64,000 nt of DNA from Pseudoips prasinana (GCA_951640165.1 OX621234.1:9119001-9183000), one strand, 5' to 3'; positions 21,450-33,934 are shown, counted from the stretch's first letter. Notes: generated by a model not told the origin, from the letters alone. Numbers and translations: made by a program.

Positions 21450-23307
21450 ACAGGAAGCGGATGTCAACCTACTGCATCGCTGGAGTCCGTCTTTAGATTC
21501 CCTCTTTGTTCCCAGATAAAATTATTAAATAGTAACTGGGGTCTGAAAATGATTTAGGTAAAATTCATAAGACTCAGGACACAACACATCCAGCTTTTAA
21601 CTCTGTGAACAGGGATTCCTTGTTGGCCGAGGCCAGAAAAGAAATCCCGAATTATTTGGTTTTATTTGGCAGTGCTACAAACAACCCACAAAATTACTAT
21701 ATAACGACAACGTTTTGGAATCCGCTGTCGGATGCCAACAAGGAGACCCTCTCGGACCAGTTATTTTCAGTCTTGCCATCCAACCTAATATTAGACAGTT
21801 AAATTCTAAATTTTATGCTTGGTATCTAGATTATGGAACCTTAGGGGGTGATGTCAACACCGTACTGGATGATATAACCAGCTTAAAACAAAAATTGCAA
21901 TCAATCGGCCTGGAACTTGATCCTTCGAAACGAAAATTGTTCATCATGGACTGAACTGACAGACCTTCGACAATACAGAAATTTAATACCATAGTGCCTA
22001 AAATTCAAATTATTGAAAATAATGCACTTGGCCCCATGAGTCTCCGATTTTAGATGAAAGCTTTCCACTATTTATCGAAGAAAAAATTCAAAACTTTAAT
22101 GATACATTGGAAAGATTTTCTAAAATAAACATACATTCAGCTTATACTATAATTCGGCATTGCTTTTTCGTACCTAAATTTACATACGCTCTTCGCTCCT
22201 GTCCTCTATGGAAACATTCGGCCCTTGTACAAAAAATTGTTGGAATTCTACGTCATATTCTTTCCACAATTTTAAACTTGGACCTTGCTGACCGAGCATG
22301 GCAACAGGCTACACTACCGGTGCGCCTGGGTGGTCTCGGCATCAGAAAAATTTCTAGTGTTAGCCTACCAACGTTCTTGTCCTCGGTCCACGGCACCAAA
22401 GAATTAACATGTAAAATCCTTTCATCTACGCAGGTTGTCTCGGAGGTACCGTTTTTGTCTGAGGCCCTGGACGCTTGGAAAATAACTTGTCCGACTTCAG
22501 AGTTACCCACAAATCCGTGCTCTCAGAGGCAGTGGGACCGGCCGCATTGGGAATAAGTGTGTAATAATCTAATCAATACATGCACTAAGCCCGCAGAGCG
22601 TGCTCGTCTACTGGCTGTGGGTGAATGGGAATCGGGACTCTGGCTACAGGCAGTGCCGTCGCCCAATATATATACTATGTTGGACAACGTTACCTTTCGT
22701 GTTGCCGCCTCTCTTCGTTTGGGCACCCCATGCGTTGCTCCGCATCGTTGTCGTCAGTTGATCATTTAGGACACCATGGTCATGCTGTAGGAGTGCGAGT
22801 AGATTCCCATGCCACAGTAGCATTAATGACATTATCCGTAGGGCCCACTCCACCGCCGGCGTCCCAGCTGTGCTAGCACCAAGCGGTCTGGCGCGCGACG
22901 ATGGAAAGAGACCGGACGGTATGTCTTTGTTGACATGGAAGATGGGTAAGCCACTGGTGTGGGATGCAACCTGCGTCGCCACCCTTGCGCCTTCGCATCT
23001 TCCTTATACGTCGGAGTCTGCAGGTACTGCTGCTGCATCGGCTGAGGCCCTCAAGCGGCGCAAATACACTAACCTAGTCGGAGGTTATGGATTTTAGCCG
23101 TTTGGGGTCGAAACGCTTGGCCCATGGGGTCCAAATGCACGCACCCTATTTCGGGATATTGCAAAATTGATCATTGACACATCACGTGACCAGAAGGCTG
23201 GCCTTTATTTTGGTCAAAGAATCAGTATTGCCATACAACGTGGCAATGCTGCCAGTCTTCTGGGTACGATCTCCGACAACGATGAGGATTTTTTTGACGC
23301 TGTTTAG
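21450..23307 (+). pseudogene. Decayed LINE: reverse transcriptase with QQGDPLGP motif and conserved tail
   Basis: Several frames together form one degraded protein. At 21715..21954: CQQGDPLGPVIFSLAIQP, then WYLDYGTLGGD where a YLDDGT box is expected (second Asp changed), then LELDPSKRK. At 22107..22556: a connecting domain with FVPKFTYALR and LPVRLGGLGIRK. At 22870..23307: DDGKRPDGM, LVWDATCVATLAPSHL, one TAG at 23095, then PFGVETLGPWG, RDIAKLI and ISIAIQRGNAASLLGT before the natural stop. I recall this RT-plus-tail arrangement from multicopy proteins in many invertebrate genomes, but not a clade name. At least two frameshifts and one stop make it inactive. Confidence 0.7.
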
Positions 23308-23354
23308 ATTAAGTTTATTTTATATCTATGTAGGTTTAATGTAGTTTTTAATTC

Positions 23355-23833
23355 GTAAGCTATTGCATAGCTTCTATCGTAGGCCTTGAGCGTGGAGACC
23401 GAATCCAGAAATTCCGTAACGAAAAAAACCTAACACTCCCCACTCCGACCGCCATCTATCGATAAATACCAGAACTTTTAATGACTTTTTGAAATATCAC
23501 GCTTGTCTCTTTAGTTCAGCAACCCGCCTTTAGGTGGCATTGGTTGTATTGGAAAACTACCGTAATCAGCTGTTTGTGAGAAAGTATAAAGGTGTATAGG
23601 TGGTGTATCTACGTACAACAGTGAATATCTGTACTCGTATAATTTGTGTACAAAGTGTTTTAAATATGAATAAACAAAGTGAATTTATTAATAAAGAAAG
23701 TACCGAAGAAATAGTGAAAGAAAACGAGTTAGTATACATTCATTTATTATTATTATCACAAATGCAGTATTATAAAATAAATAAATAATTATAATTGCAT
23801 AAGTTGATAAAAAATGCTATGCAATAGCTTTAC
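23355..23833. mobile_element. Possible small element with 17-18-base inverted ends
   Basis: GTAAGCTATTGCATAGC at 23355 and GCTATGCAATAGCTTTAC ending at 23833 are inverted repeats 480 bases apart. Inside is a TATAAAGG box near 23587 and a small ORF from an ATG at 23666 (MNKQSEFINKESTEEI, about 40 codons). That layout would fit the deleted remnant of a gene-bearing DNA transposon. The end motif is itself nearly palindromic, so the pairing may be misleading. Confidence 0.35.
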
Positions 23834-24052
23834 CGCGGCAGTCTCCGAGTGCCACACGTCTTTTTATCTATATATATCTTTAGGAACTATTAATTATTAT
23901 AATGTTATTTATAAATAAATGTAATGTATGAGTCTTAAAACGTAATCTGATAAATATATGCTACTATATACTTAAATGTCTCAAAATATCACTAGGCAGA
24001 TAATAGCAGTTTTCCTCAAAAAAAATCAAGGGCTAGGGCGTCCGCCCGACTT

Positions 24053-24290
24053 AAATTGGCCATCTGATCCCAAATTAAGCAGAGCTTGTTCTATCGAAAC
24101 CAGATAACTGAACTACATATACTATTTTTTTTTGTAAATACATACTTATATAGATAATAATTTACACTCAGACTCAGGACGAACAGACATGTTCATGCAC
24201 ACAAATATTTGTCCTGGGTGGGAATCGAACCCACGACCTGCGGCGTGAAAGGCAGTGTATCTACCAACCACGCCAACAAGCCCGTCTTAA
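24053..24290 (-). mobile_element. SINE-B copy, antisense, near full length
   Basis: On the - strand: GGCTTGTTGGCGTGGTTGG (A box) and GTCGTGGGTTCGATTCCCAC (B box), then the family body with GTCCTGAGTCTGAGTG and ending GATCAGATGGCCA. This is the best copy of the SINE-B head. Confidence 0.72.
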
Positions 24291-24592
24291 TTATAGCGCA
24301 ATCAAAACCTGTTATTTATTTAACTCTAGAGACAAAGGGATTCTACTGTATCTTTATTATACTGTGTCTATAGCAGTGTAAATTGGAATCACAATGCATG
24401 TCCTGATTAGTCTGCAGCGTAGAAAACAGAAGACAGTACGAAGGAGTATTGATTGGTTACAAATGCTTTCCTATTAATCACAGAAGGTGCACATTATTTT
24501 GGTTTTGGTTGCATTTAATGTATTCACGTATCCTCGGTATGCCCTTTAGTATTTGCTGGTGCAGATTTGAATTATGTTAATCTACTTGGAAA

Positions 24593-24690
24593 CACACTAA
24601 TATTATAAAGGCGAAAGTTTGTGAGTGTGTAAGTGTGTGAGTGTATGTTTGTTACTTCTTCACGCAAAAACTAATGATAATGTTTATAAG
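24593..24690 (+). mobile_element. 5' fragment of a Lep1-type Helitron-like element
   Basis: CACACTAATATTATAAAGGC then GAAAGTTTGTGAGTGTG and TTACTTCTTCACGC, after which similarity ends. No CTAG end is found nearby, so the 3' half is missing. Confidence 0.55.
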
Positions 24691-24915
24691 TTACTTAAAT
24701 ACGCTTATTCTATTACACAAAATTTAAACAAATAAGTTTGGTTGTGTTATGCACCTAGCGTGCGGTTCCTATGAACTTGGCAGAGCAGACCAGCATTAGT
24801 AGCCAAATACCCTTTTGATATCAATTTGGTACCATCCAATTAATAATAGCATCCAAAAATAGCTTGTATTACAAGCTTATATTTCTTATTCTTTTATAAC
24901 TATTATTAATCCTAA

Positions 24916-25124
24916 TCCTAACTAATATTGTAAATGCGAATGTAACTCTGTCTGTCTGTCCGTCTGTTACTCTTTCACGCCAAAACTACTGAACGGATTT
25001 GAATGTAATTTGGTATACAGATGGTTTAGACCCTGAGAAAGAACATAGACTAATGTTTATAGTTAGTATCACATAGGCCATATTTTATAAAGTTTAACGC
25101 GGGTAAACCGCGGGGCACAGCTAG
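24916..25124 (+). mobile_element. Lep1-type Helitron-like element, full-length
   Basis: Starts TCCTAACTAATATTGTAAAT after an A and ends GGGGCACAGCTAG before a T, with the hairpin GGGTAAACCGCG just before. It shares the 3' end with Helitron-like A, but the 5' half is the shorter Lep1 form. Confidence 0.7.
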
Positions 25125-27048
25125 TATTTTATAATTGTATTTGTTCTGTCAATTTATGGTTTCTTAAAATTTTGAATAGTCAAATATTTAACTGTTTCTA
25201 TATAAATTGATAATTTACTCAACTGAATTAAAACTAAATGCTATGCAATAAATGTATAAACTGATTCTAAGCTGTGGATTTTAATCGTTCTAATTATATC
25301 ATCAATTACATCATCGTGTTTGTGAATAAACGAAACAAATTCCATTCACAGAATCTCGGATACATTGTCGTTAGCACGAATACAGTTGCAGGAAATCGGA
25401 TTTAATTTAACTCACGGCCGTATACGTTCAATATCAGTAATACAATCTCCAACACACTTGTTTTGTATTGTGAAATATGTAGGTATCATTGGTATACAAC
25501 GAGTAACCTATTTATTATTATTTAAACTGACGCGAGGAGGTAACATAGTGGAAACTGTGATGAGTAACTCACGTAAATATTTTTATGCTGGACTCAGCCT
25601 CAGTCTTTATCCTTTCTGAATATTATCTTGAAATGCGCTCGTTGCGTCAGAGTTAATGAGAGTGGATGATTCCACAGAGAGTTTCGTTGTCAGCGTGTCT
25701 GATTTATATCTACGTAAGGTCTATTAGGTAGAACCAATTTCCACGTAGTAGGAATGAACAAGGTGCTATAGCGTTTGAATTTATTGCTAATTTTAATTTT
25801 TGCTAACCCGCAATACCTTGTTGATGGAGTATCTAGTGCGAATGAATTGTTCGAGTTTATCAATTATGGTTTCAGATGCTCTAGAAAATAGATGATCACC
25901 CGTAGAGATGTATACGGTTGACCGAATCAAACATAAAATCTATTACGTAACTTAGCTGTCATAGTTTTCGCTAACTCACATACTACTTTAAATATATATT
26001 AAGTTTAATTGCTTTGGAATGGCTTTGTATTTATTAGTACACTAATTTCTACTCGGAAATGAGATATTCCTGTTGGCAAATGGATAAGCTTTTTAGCAAT
26101 CCATGTATAATTCTTTTATTTAAATTTCTGATAGATAAGTCTCGAATAAGAGGAACGTACCGCGTTGATAGGCTTTTGACAGTTGATGCAGTGAACATTT
26201 CCTAGCTAGGTGTAGACGGCGATTAATTTATTCTTCAAAGTTGCTGAATTTACTGAGTTTCTATGTAGCTATGTATACACACGTTATAGAGCCGGTATTA
26301 TAAAACTTATTTATTATCATTAGTACTCGTATATAAATTACTAATGATAATAAACAAGTTTTATTTTAAATGCGTTCTAAACAAAGTTGTTTAATTAAGT
26401 AATTAAATTTATTGGGAGAGTTTAACGGTGCTCACAAGTTAGTACCATCACCATGAAATTTTTAAATAAATTCCTCAAAACGCATGGGGAATGGCAAGGT
26501 TCGAAAGCGCGTAAATTATGTCGTGTGTGACTTATAGTCTTATAGTACAATGGCTGCTTAGAAGTTGGGCTAGTGTTGTTTTAAGTGTAGTAGTGTTTGG
26601 TATTCTACCGATTTGATAGAATAAAAGAATCTGTTACCGAGGGCTTATCCTGGTCTCAGACGCACGGAGGGTACTCCCGTACCTAGCGAGACCCCGAAAA
26701 ATCCACAGTTTTTCCCCAAAGTTTGATAGGTGTCATAACCTACCTACCTACACCTAATACGGACATTTTAAAAGTAAATCGTTTGAATTTTAAATCACTA
26801 CTTTCTCCAATGTATGTATCTTTGTTAAACTTCCTGTTGCTAATAGGAACAACCCGCCCACGACATACTTACTTTGGGAGTGTGATATCTGGCTTAAGGA
26901 GGGCGGTATTATGTTAAATAGGTTACAATCAATATCTGGACCAGTTTATTATACAGATCTTGTGGTGACTAAGAATAACTTCCGTGCGTTTACTTACTAT
27001 TAGAATCAAGTATAACAGCTTACTTGTAAGGATCTTTAAACTATAACT
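25125..27048. other. No gene; hairpin at 26299..26362
   Basis: Presumed intron. ORFs of 60-85 codons at 25365 and 26723 have no recognisable domain. At 26299..26362, ATAAAACTTATTTATTATCA and its complement flank a spacer of about 12 bases, forming a hairpin with 26-base arms and few mismatches. Confidence 0.5.
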
Positions 27049-27297
27049 GACGGTCACCGTAGCCTAGTTGGTAGTGCTCCTGCCTACGAAGCTGGTGGTC
27101 CTGGGTTCAAATCCCGGTAAGTGCAAATATTTGTGTGATGAGCACGAATATTTGTTTCTGAGTCATGGATGCTTTCTATGTATTTAAGTATTTATCTATC
27201 TATATAAGTACGTATATCGTCGCCTGGTACCCATAGTACAATCTTTGCTTAGTTTGGGGCTAGGATGATCTGTGTGACATTGTCCATATATATTATA
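27049..27297 (+). mobile_element. SINE-A full-length copy
   Basis: Starts GACGGTCACCGTAGCC, with A box TAGCCTAGTTGGTAGTGCTC and B box GGTTCAAATCCC. The tail runs into the next element, which inserted at its AT-rich end. Confidence 0.75.
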
Positions 27298-27478
27298 TCT
27301 ATATATATAAAAATCAATGCCACTTTTCGTTGTAATGTTATAACTCAACAACGCCTTTACCGATTTGGCTAATTTTGGTCTTGAATTATTCGTGGAAGTC
27401 CAGGGAAGGTTTGTACGTAGAGAAAATTAAAAAAAATACAATACCTTATACGTAGCGAAGCACGTACCGGGCGGCTAG
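27298..27478 (+). mobile_element. Helitron-like B, full-length short copy
   Basis: TCTATATATATAAAAATC start after A and GGGCGGCTAG end before T. A TACGTAGCGAAGCACGTA stem-loop lies near the end. It shares AATGCCACTTTTCGTTG and AGTCCAGGGAAGGTTTGT with the copies at 33935 and 45910. A distinct family from Helitron-like A. Confidence 0.68.
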
Positions 27479-27720
27479 TTATATATATAACTTTGGTGCT
27501 TTTGGAGTTGGCTTCTTTAGTGGGAATTCTATCGTTTCATGGGGCTCTAGCCTCGTTATATCATTGTCTCCCGCTTTGCTCTAGAGGGTAGTGGTACCAC
27601 TATATTCCATTTCCTCCTTTTTTCTTTCTGATTAAAGTTACATCAGAGCCAAGCAATTGAGAGATGCCTGAGTTTCACCGCTCAGTGTCATTTAATTGTA
27701 AGCCACTGTTGATCCGGGCT

Positions 27721-27983
27721 AGGGCTGCCATCCTTCCGCGTTTCCCCGAATTCGTCCTAGTTGAGAGGACATCTGGGGACCGTCCGGGCCGGGTTAAATA
27801 TTAAGTCCGGGTTTTAAACATTTTAATTTTTAAAGACTGGACTAGTACGCAGCGGATTGGACAACCGAAGAACCGACACAGCCACTCTCAATGGACGGTT
27901 ATGACTGTTGGGTTCTGGGCTCCAAAGTCCTGGGTTTTTACGCGTCCTGTCCTGGTTGCCAAATTTAAGATATGGCAGCCCTA
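27721..27983. mobile_element. MITE with TAGGGCTGCCAT ends
   Basis: TAGGGCTGCCAT on the left and ATGGCAGCCCTA on the right are 12-base perfect inverted ends. The inside has two related blocks (CGTCCTAGTTGAGAGGACAT and GTCCTGTCCTGGTTGCC). Flanks do not show a clear duplication. Confidence 0.55.
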
Positions 27984-28938
27984 ATACTGGCTTACATGAG
28001 TATTTGTGGTGGTAAAAAAGGGATGGATCAGGCTCAATTAAATATAAGTGTCTTCTAACCCGTGGTCTCTTAGGTGTTAAGTCTTGACCGGACGGCTCTA
28101 AGTATACCTACATTACAAAACCGCAAAGTAATGAACAATAGTTATTAAGTAAACAAAATATATTTATTTACATATTTCCACTCGTAACTGTACAACATTA
28201 ATTTATCAACGTAACATTTAATTACAGGGAGATCTACCTCGCAAAATTTAATTTATTTTACAAACATTTTAACGACGCTAGTTTTCCCTGGAATAGGAAA
28301 TTACCGACCTGTAGGTTCTTTGTTAAAATACAAGAACCTTTATATAATGTAGGTGTTAAAATATTGTGTGCAAAAATAAATTTATTAAAAATATATAAGT
28401 ATTTATTAATTATGTATTTCATATCAGCCGAAAGCAATCCATTGCTGAACAAAGTTCTATATAAGGACAATTATTTGACTAAAATATAACTTTCATAAAT
28501 TAGATTTATAATTCTATATGATGAAATATAAGTCACGAACTTATAATTTATTTGTACCTAGAATTAATATAAAGTTAATTTGTAATTCTACAACTATTAC
28601 TCAAGTTCTGACTATTTTCAGGCGCCTTTTTGGTCTATGTGAATAAAAACCGTTTTTTAATTTATTTTAGTTATCCTCCTTACCGGTTTCTTTGTTCTTT
28701 AGAGCGCTTTTTATGAGCAGGATTAAAGTTTGAAATACTCCAGTTTTTAATCCGTTATTATTAAATTATGATAACGCATGGACCTGTGTAAGCTGTCCGG
28801 CTGGTTTTGCCACATAAAGTCGCGGGTTCGATTGCCGCACTGAACTACCTTTGTGTATAAACAAAGATTTGTTTCAAAGCCTGGTTAGTTGAGTGACTAC
28901 TCTCAAGCGAAGCCGTTGATCCCGAGTATTCAAAGATA
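27984..28938. other. No gene; SINE-like piece at 28770..28925
   Basis: Mostly AT-rich presumed intron. At 28770..28925, GGACCTGTGTAAGCTGTCCG and GCGGGTTCGATTGCCGC look like a worn tRNA-type head followed by about 100 bases of SINE body. Nothing else was recognised. Confidence 0.45.
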
Positions 28939-29115
28939 TCCTACTGATATTATAAATGCGAAAGTTTGTGAGTGTGTATGTTTGTTACTTCTTCACGTCC
29001 AAAAGGCTGGAACTATTTTAATAGAATTTGGTATGGAGTTAGATGACACCCTGGATTAACACATAGGCTATAATTTAAATGGTTTAATGCAGGTAAAACC
29101 GCAGGACACATCTAG
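28939..29115 (+). mobile_element. Lep1-type Helitron-like element, full-length
   Basis: TCCTACTGATATTATAAATG start after A and GGACACATCTAG end before T. The hairpin is decayed (GCAGGTAAAACCGC). 177 bases. Confidence 0.7.
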
Positions 29116-29950
29116 TAAGCCATAAAGAACTTAATAAGTAGTTTAACCATCCTGGTTCCTTCTATGGGTTTTAAGGTCAGACAGTAGTCGCTCGATTCAT
29201 TTGGATTGATAGCCTATAGACACATGGGAAAAAGCAAGAAATATAATGTCGGTTCGTGTACAAATAAGCTTTATTGATTTAATACAAGGCAATGTGAAAC
29301 TTGAAACCGTTCGTGCGTATCCGTGTTCTTAAATATTGTAATTTTACGTCATAATTTCGAATGATGTCTATAGTTGGACAAAGGCCTCCCAAAAAGTTTC
29401 TCTGTAAGTTTGTTACAAAATAGAAAAAGAGCTATTCTGGGGGTAGGGGGGCGGGGTGATATGGTGTAGATGGGGAAATATGCCTATGTATATTAATAAA
29501 TATATAATCAGAAACTGACTGACAGATCAGTGTACAGCTCTAACCGCTGGGTCTAAGACCATAAAATTTTGCAGAAATATTCCTTAAGTAGACGTGGTGA
29601 GCTACGAAAGGATTTTTGAAAATTCAACTTTTAATTCGGTGAGAATGGATTCTAAAGTTTGTATGGAACAACAAATGATTTTTGCTCTGATCTACTGTAA
29701 ACTTGGCATTTATGTGCTTTAAAACTACCACGCGGACGAAATCGCGGATAAAATTTAATTTGACGTGAGAAAGTGGGACCAAGTAGAAAATATACTTAAA
29801 TATCAAATAAAACAAGTATTTTTCAAATTTTTACATAAATGACGAAGGTATAAAGAAACTATAATAAAAAATACCGCCGAAGGGAGAAATAAAAGGAGGG
29901 GGAAGTCCATCCTTTTATTTGGAGTCGGTTAAATTAAAATGAAATGATAA
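29116..29950. other. No gene recognised
   Basis: Presumed intron. A block near 29870..29930 (CCTTTTATTTGGAGTCGG) resembles a common lepidopteran repeat end also hinted at near 3165, but is too short to call. Confidence 0.4.
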
Positions 29951-30109
29951 TCAGACTTAGTATTATAAAGGTGAAAGTTTGTGAGTGTTTATGTTTGTTT
30001 GGAAAGAAATTTTAATAAAATTTGGTATGGAGTTAGCTGACAGCCTGGTTTAACACATAGGCTATAATTAATAAAGTATAACGCGGTTAAAACTGCGGGG
30101 CACAGCTAG
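29951..30109 (+). mobile_element. Lep1-type Helitron-like element
   Basis: TCAGACTTAGTATTATAAAG start and GGGGCACAGCTAG end with a T following. About 15 bases of the GTTACTTCTTCACG block are deleted relative to the copy at 44461. Confidence 0.65.
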
Positions 30110-31082
30110 TTTATAATATATATTGTTGTTATTTTCTTCGCATACGTTTCAGTTACCTGGTATATACATTTCTGACTGAAAACCTAATTGTAATGGAATA
30201 TGAAATTGAATGACTGGCAGAGGGATGTCGGCACGAACCCGTCAACCAATCACAAGTTCATTTTCGATCGGTAGCTCGAAATTAAGTTCCGTTTACCTTG
30301 TCAAAGGGGTTATCGTTTACTGTATCAAGCTTGGTTCAGTTCCGAGTTGACCTCTTGGTTTTTAGATGAGTGGTTTCTGCATCAAGAACAAATTAGTTTG
30401 TGTGACCCATAAATAGTGGTTCTGAGTCTGGATGTAATTTGTGTCCGTCTATTATATGTTAGTAAAGTACCCCGCGACAGAGGGTTTCCTAGAGCCCGCC
30501 CGAGGGAATCTAAGGCGTCGTCTTAAAAATAAAATCTTTACGTTTGAGACTTAGGTTATTATTTGCAGACTTTCTTGAGTTGGTACTTCATTATATGTAG
30601 TATTTGTCTGAATGACATAATGAGATCATTTTTCTAGGGCTAACACTGGATAGAAGCTCCAAGTGGAAACCTCATGCGGGAAGAATAATTAAAAATAAAT
30701 TAATCGTATTGTTTTTGCCTTATGGCGCTTGAGTAAAGTTGCCAATCCAAAAAACTGCCCTTATGGCCTATCACGGATATGTGGCATCTTCTCTTAGATA
30801 TGGTTTGTTGTTTGGGGAAACACTGTACTAATTAATACGGTATTTATTGCACAAAAAAAATGAATCCGCGCAATTTGCGATTTACCACCGCTAACCTCAT
30901 GCAAAATCTTCTTAAAAGCTTAGAATTTTTAACGCTCCCCTCTCTTTTTACATATTTGTATGCTGTGTGTTTGTTAAAACCCTGCACTTAATACAAGGTA
31001 CCCTAACAAACAAATGAAAAGTCATTTATATCATAGAATTGTAATTTTGGGATTTTTCCCTAAAGAAAATTTCTCAATATCA
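30110..31082. other. No gene; SINE-D fragment at 30396..30535
   Basis: Presumed intron. 30396..30535 (TTTGTGTGACCCATAAATAG through AAAGTACCCCGCGACAG) is the body of SINE-D in the sense direction without its tRNA-like head. Confidence 0.45.
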
Positions 31083-31612
31083 GCCCGGAGTCAGGGACTT
31101 GGCATTTCATGGTATAACACCCCAGTGCCTCGGAGAGTACGTAAAGCCGTCGGTCCTGTACCGATTGTCTTTTCCGTCGTGTACTCGTCCCATCGGTCCC
31201 TGGGAGTGATGGAATAGAAAGTGCCTCTGCGTTTGTAGTGCACTATAAAACCCGGGTTAGTTTTAAAATCAAAACTCGTGACTACATTCAGAAAAAAAAG
31301 GCAGAATCATCTTAATATTACAGTTTGTGTATATAATAATAATAATAATTGTATATACGATTGTGTTTTATATTAGTTGTCAAATATTTAAGTAATTTTT
31401 ATTATACTTTGTCTATAGTGCACCTACCACATCATCTCTGCATCACCCTAAGGTTGACTGGCAGAGAATGCCTTTGGCATTAAGTCCGCGTTAGTACAGT
31501 TTTGTGCAATAAGTATAAATAAATAAAAATAGATGTCCTGCGCAGTTGGCTAATCTCCGTTAAAACTGGCCGTCGTGGCTGAAATTCGCCCTAGCGGACT
31601 TTAATTAATTAT
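31083..31612 (+). mobile_element. SINE-C copy split by another retroelement end
   Basis: The SINE-C body (GCCCGGAGTCAGGGACTTGG through AAAGTGCCTCTGCG) breaks near 31258. It resumes near 31550 with ATGTCCTGCGCAGTTGGCTA and ends GTCGTGGCTGAAATTCGCC. Between them lies AT-rich DNA ending in GGTTGACTGGCAGAGAATGC, GCATTAAGTCCGCG and a TAAATAAATAAA tail, which I recognise as a common lepidopteran retroelement 3' end. Confidence 0.5.
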
Positions 31613-31904
31613 ATGTAGTATTTTTGTTTCATGCAATAATATTTATAAACTCTAGTATTTTTGTTTCATTTGCTTGTGTCGGAAGGTTCGTAGCCAAAGG
31701 CAGTTCTCACTTTAATGGGGTTTTATGAGAATATCTATAAATTCAACTTTGTACAGTACTGTTAGAAAATAAGCGCGGTAGGTAGGTTGATCTAAAACAA
31801 AGAAGAGCGTATAAAAAGGAAGTTACAACTAGATTGTGTATGTGTTCAATAAAACATTTTCTTTCTTTGTTTCATTCAACTCATCAGTTATTAACTGATC
31901 CGAA

Positions 31905-32288
31905 TCCTACTAATTTCATAAGCGTGAAAGATGGTAAGTATGCATGGATGGATGTTTGTTACTCTTTCACGTAAAACCTACTGAATGGATTTTAATGATA
32001 CTTTACAATTTTATCTATACATATAATAAAATCGTAGGAATGTCAAAACTGTACATTGAATTTTTTTTAAAGGATACTAGGGGCGTGATCTACAATCGGT
32101 ATCGAAGCCAAAAATATAGTTTTTAGAATTTTTGTCTGTATGTATGTCCGGGCTAAACTCAAAAAGTACTGCATGGATTTTCTTCAAATTTTGCATGAAT
32201 ATTACTAAGCGGTCGGGTCAACATATAGGCTATATATTATCACTCTATCACATACGGGGGAGTTGTGATAAATTATAAAATTTAACCT
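31905..32288 (+). mobile_element. Lep1-type fragment interrupted by Helitron-like A
   Basis: 31905..32013 is the 5' part of a Lep1 copy (TCCTACTAATTTCATAAGCG). At 32014 a Helitron-like A copy starts TCTATACATATAATAAAATC directly after an A. It runs to about 32288, losing its hairpin and CTAG end. Confidence 0.6.
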
Positions 32289-32385
32289 TTAATCCTCTGG
32301 GCAAATAGTACAGAATCACTCTATATAAGGTCATAAGTAATGGAAGTGCAGACACTGTCGCTTAAAGGTACGCGGCGACTCGCTT

Positions 32386-32611
32386 ATCGATTACGAAACA
32401 AAAAATATAATTTTTAGAATTTTTGTCTGTTTGTCTGTATGTATGTCCGGCCTAACTCAAAAAGTACTGCATGGATTAACTTAAAATTTTGCAGGAATAT
32501 TACTAAGAGGTCAGGTCAACATATAGGCTACATATTATCACGCTATCACCTACGGGGGAGGGGCTGTGATAATTTATAAAATTTAACGCGGGTAAAACCG
32601 CGGGGCACAGC
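32386..32611 (+). mobile_element. Helitron-like A, 5'-truncated
   Basis: Begins inside the element at ATCGATTACGAAAC and ends GGGGCACAGCTCTC where CAGCTAGT is expected, so the CTAG is mutated. Confidence 0.6.
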
Positions 32612-33106
32612 TCTCAGTGTTTACTCTACAAAAAAAGTTAATCCGAATATTAGTAAACATAGAAGAAACAGAATCCTGCAAACCACATTTTCAACTTAAA
32701 AAATTTTAATCTTGCCAAGTATCTATCTATCCTGGAAATTTGTAAGTTTGTTCGGCAGCATCCAGAATACTACACCATAAGAGAAAATTATAATCTGACT
32801 TTACACTTAGGCATGGGAATAGATTAAATTTACCAACATCCCATCTATCTATGCAGTATGCACTCTACAAGCCCGTTGGTCATGTCAATAAAAGTCTATA
32901 ATAAACTTCCAGAAGAATTAAAAAAGAAATAAAGTATAATACTTTTATTGAAAAACTAAAGCTTTTCTTATTACAGAAAAGCTATTATACTGTTAAAGAA
33001 TACTTGGACTCAAAGAAATAATTATATAGATCTTGACATTCTAATATTAATCTGATAATCTTTTTGCTTTAAATCTTGACATTTTTAAATTAAAATTTGG
33101 CATACT
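32612..33106. other. No gene recognised
   Basis: AT-rich presumed intron with no repeat family that I could match. Confidence 0.4.
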
Positions 33107-33834
33107 GGCCCACTTGCACCAAAAGCTAGGCTAAAATAAACTAACTCGAGTTAAATAACTTCGGGTTAATTCTTTAAAATTTTAACTCAACATTCTGTTG
33201 CGCCAATGAAAAATAACACCGAGTCAACTAACTCCTTGTTTTTCTATTTTACGTTGGTATCATTAAAGAGGTTTTGTTCCGTAATGTAATCCAACCAAAT
33301 ATGAATGAGTGAACAATGAGTGAAATATTTATACACCTCTTTTTGTCACTAGAAAACTTTGTATATGGCTGTCGCATGTATCAAGTTGTTTCAAAGACAT
33401 TTCAATTTGATGGTTGTGTTTCAAACCATTCTGTCAATTTCGAGTCGTTAAAATATTGTCATGGCAACGTTGACATGATCGATCTTTCTGCAACTCTTCT
33501 TTTATAAAAGTCCGAGCTAATATTATATTCGACGATTTATTCATCATCATGAGACAATAAAAAATCACTCATAATTCTTTAGTACACAAAACTGTGTTAA
33601 AATATTTTACTTTCACTTCTGCAACACAACATAACCTCTCAAACGAAACAGATTTGACATTACTAATCCGGAGTTAGTTATTTAACCCACCAAAATAGGT
33701 GGGTTAAAATTTTTATAAAATAACCCAAGGTTAGTTCCTAACTCTTGGTGGTGCAAGACATAATTGTAATTTAACCCCATACTAGACACTAACTCTGAGT
33801 TAATTCATTTAACCTGGGGTGGCGCAAGTGGGCC
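33107..33834. mobile_element. DNA transposon/MITE with GGCCCACTTGC ends
   Basis: Left end GGCCCACTTGCACC and right end GGCGCAAGTGGGCC are inverted. Both sides then show several copies of AACTCGAGTTA/GGGTTA-type motifs, such as AACTTCGGGTTAATTC and GGGTTAGTTC. 728 bases with no transposase-like ORF. The left 280 bases match 3249..3524. Superfamily not clear from the flanks. Confidence 0.65.
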
Positions 33835-33934
33835 TTAATCATTCTTACAAATAGCATAAATTCTAAAACTTTTTATTATTAACAAAAAGCCTTCTTCCTC
33901 TCTTCTACTATGCTGTGCCCGACGGGGTCCATAA

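Noticed and set aside
22253..23038. - strand ORFs of 67-112 codons
   Set aside because: They are shadows of the decayed LINE tail, whose + strand reading carries recognisable motifs.
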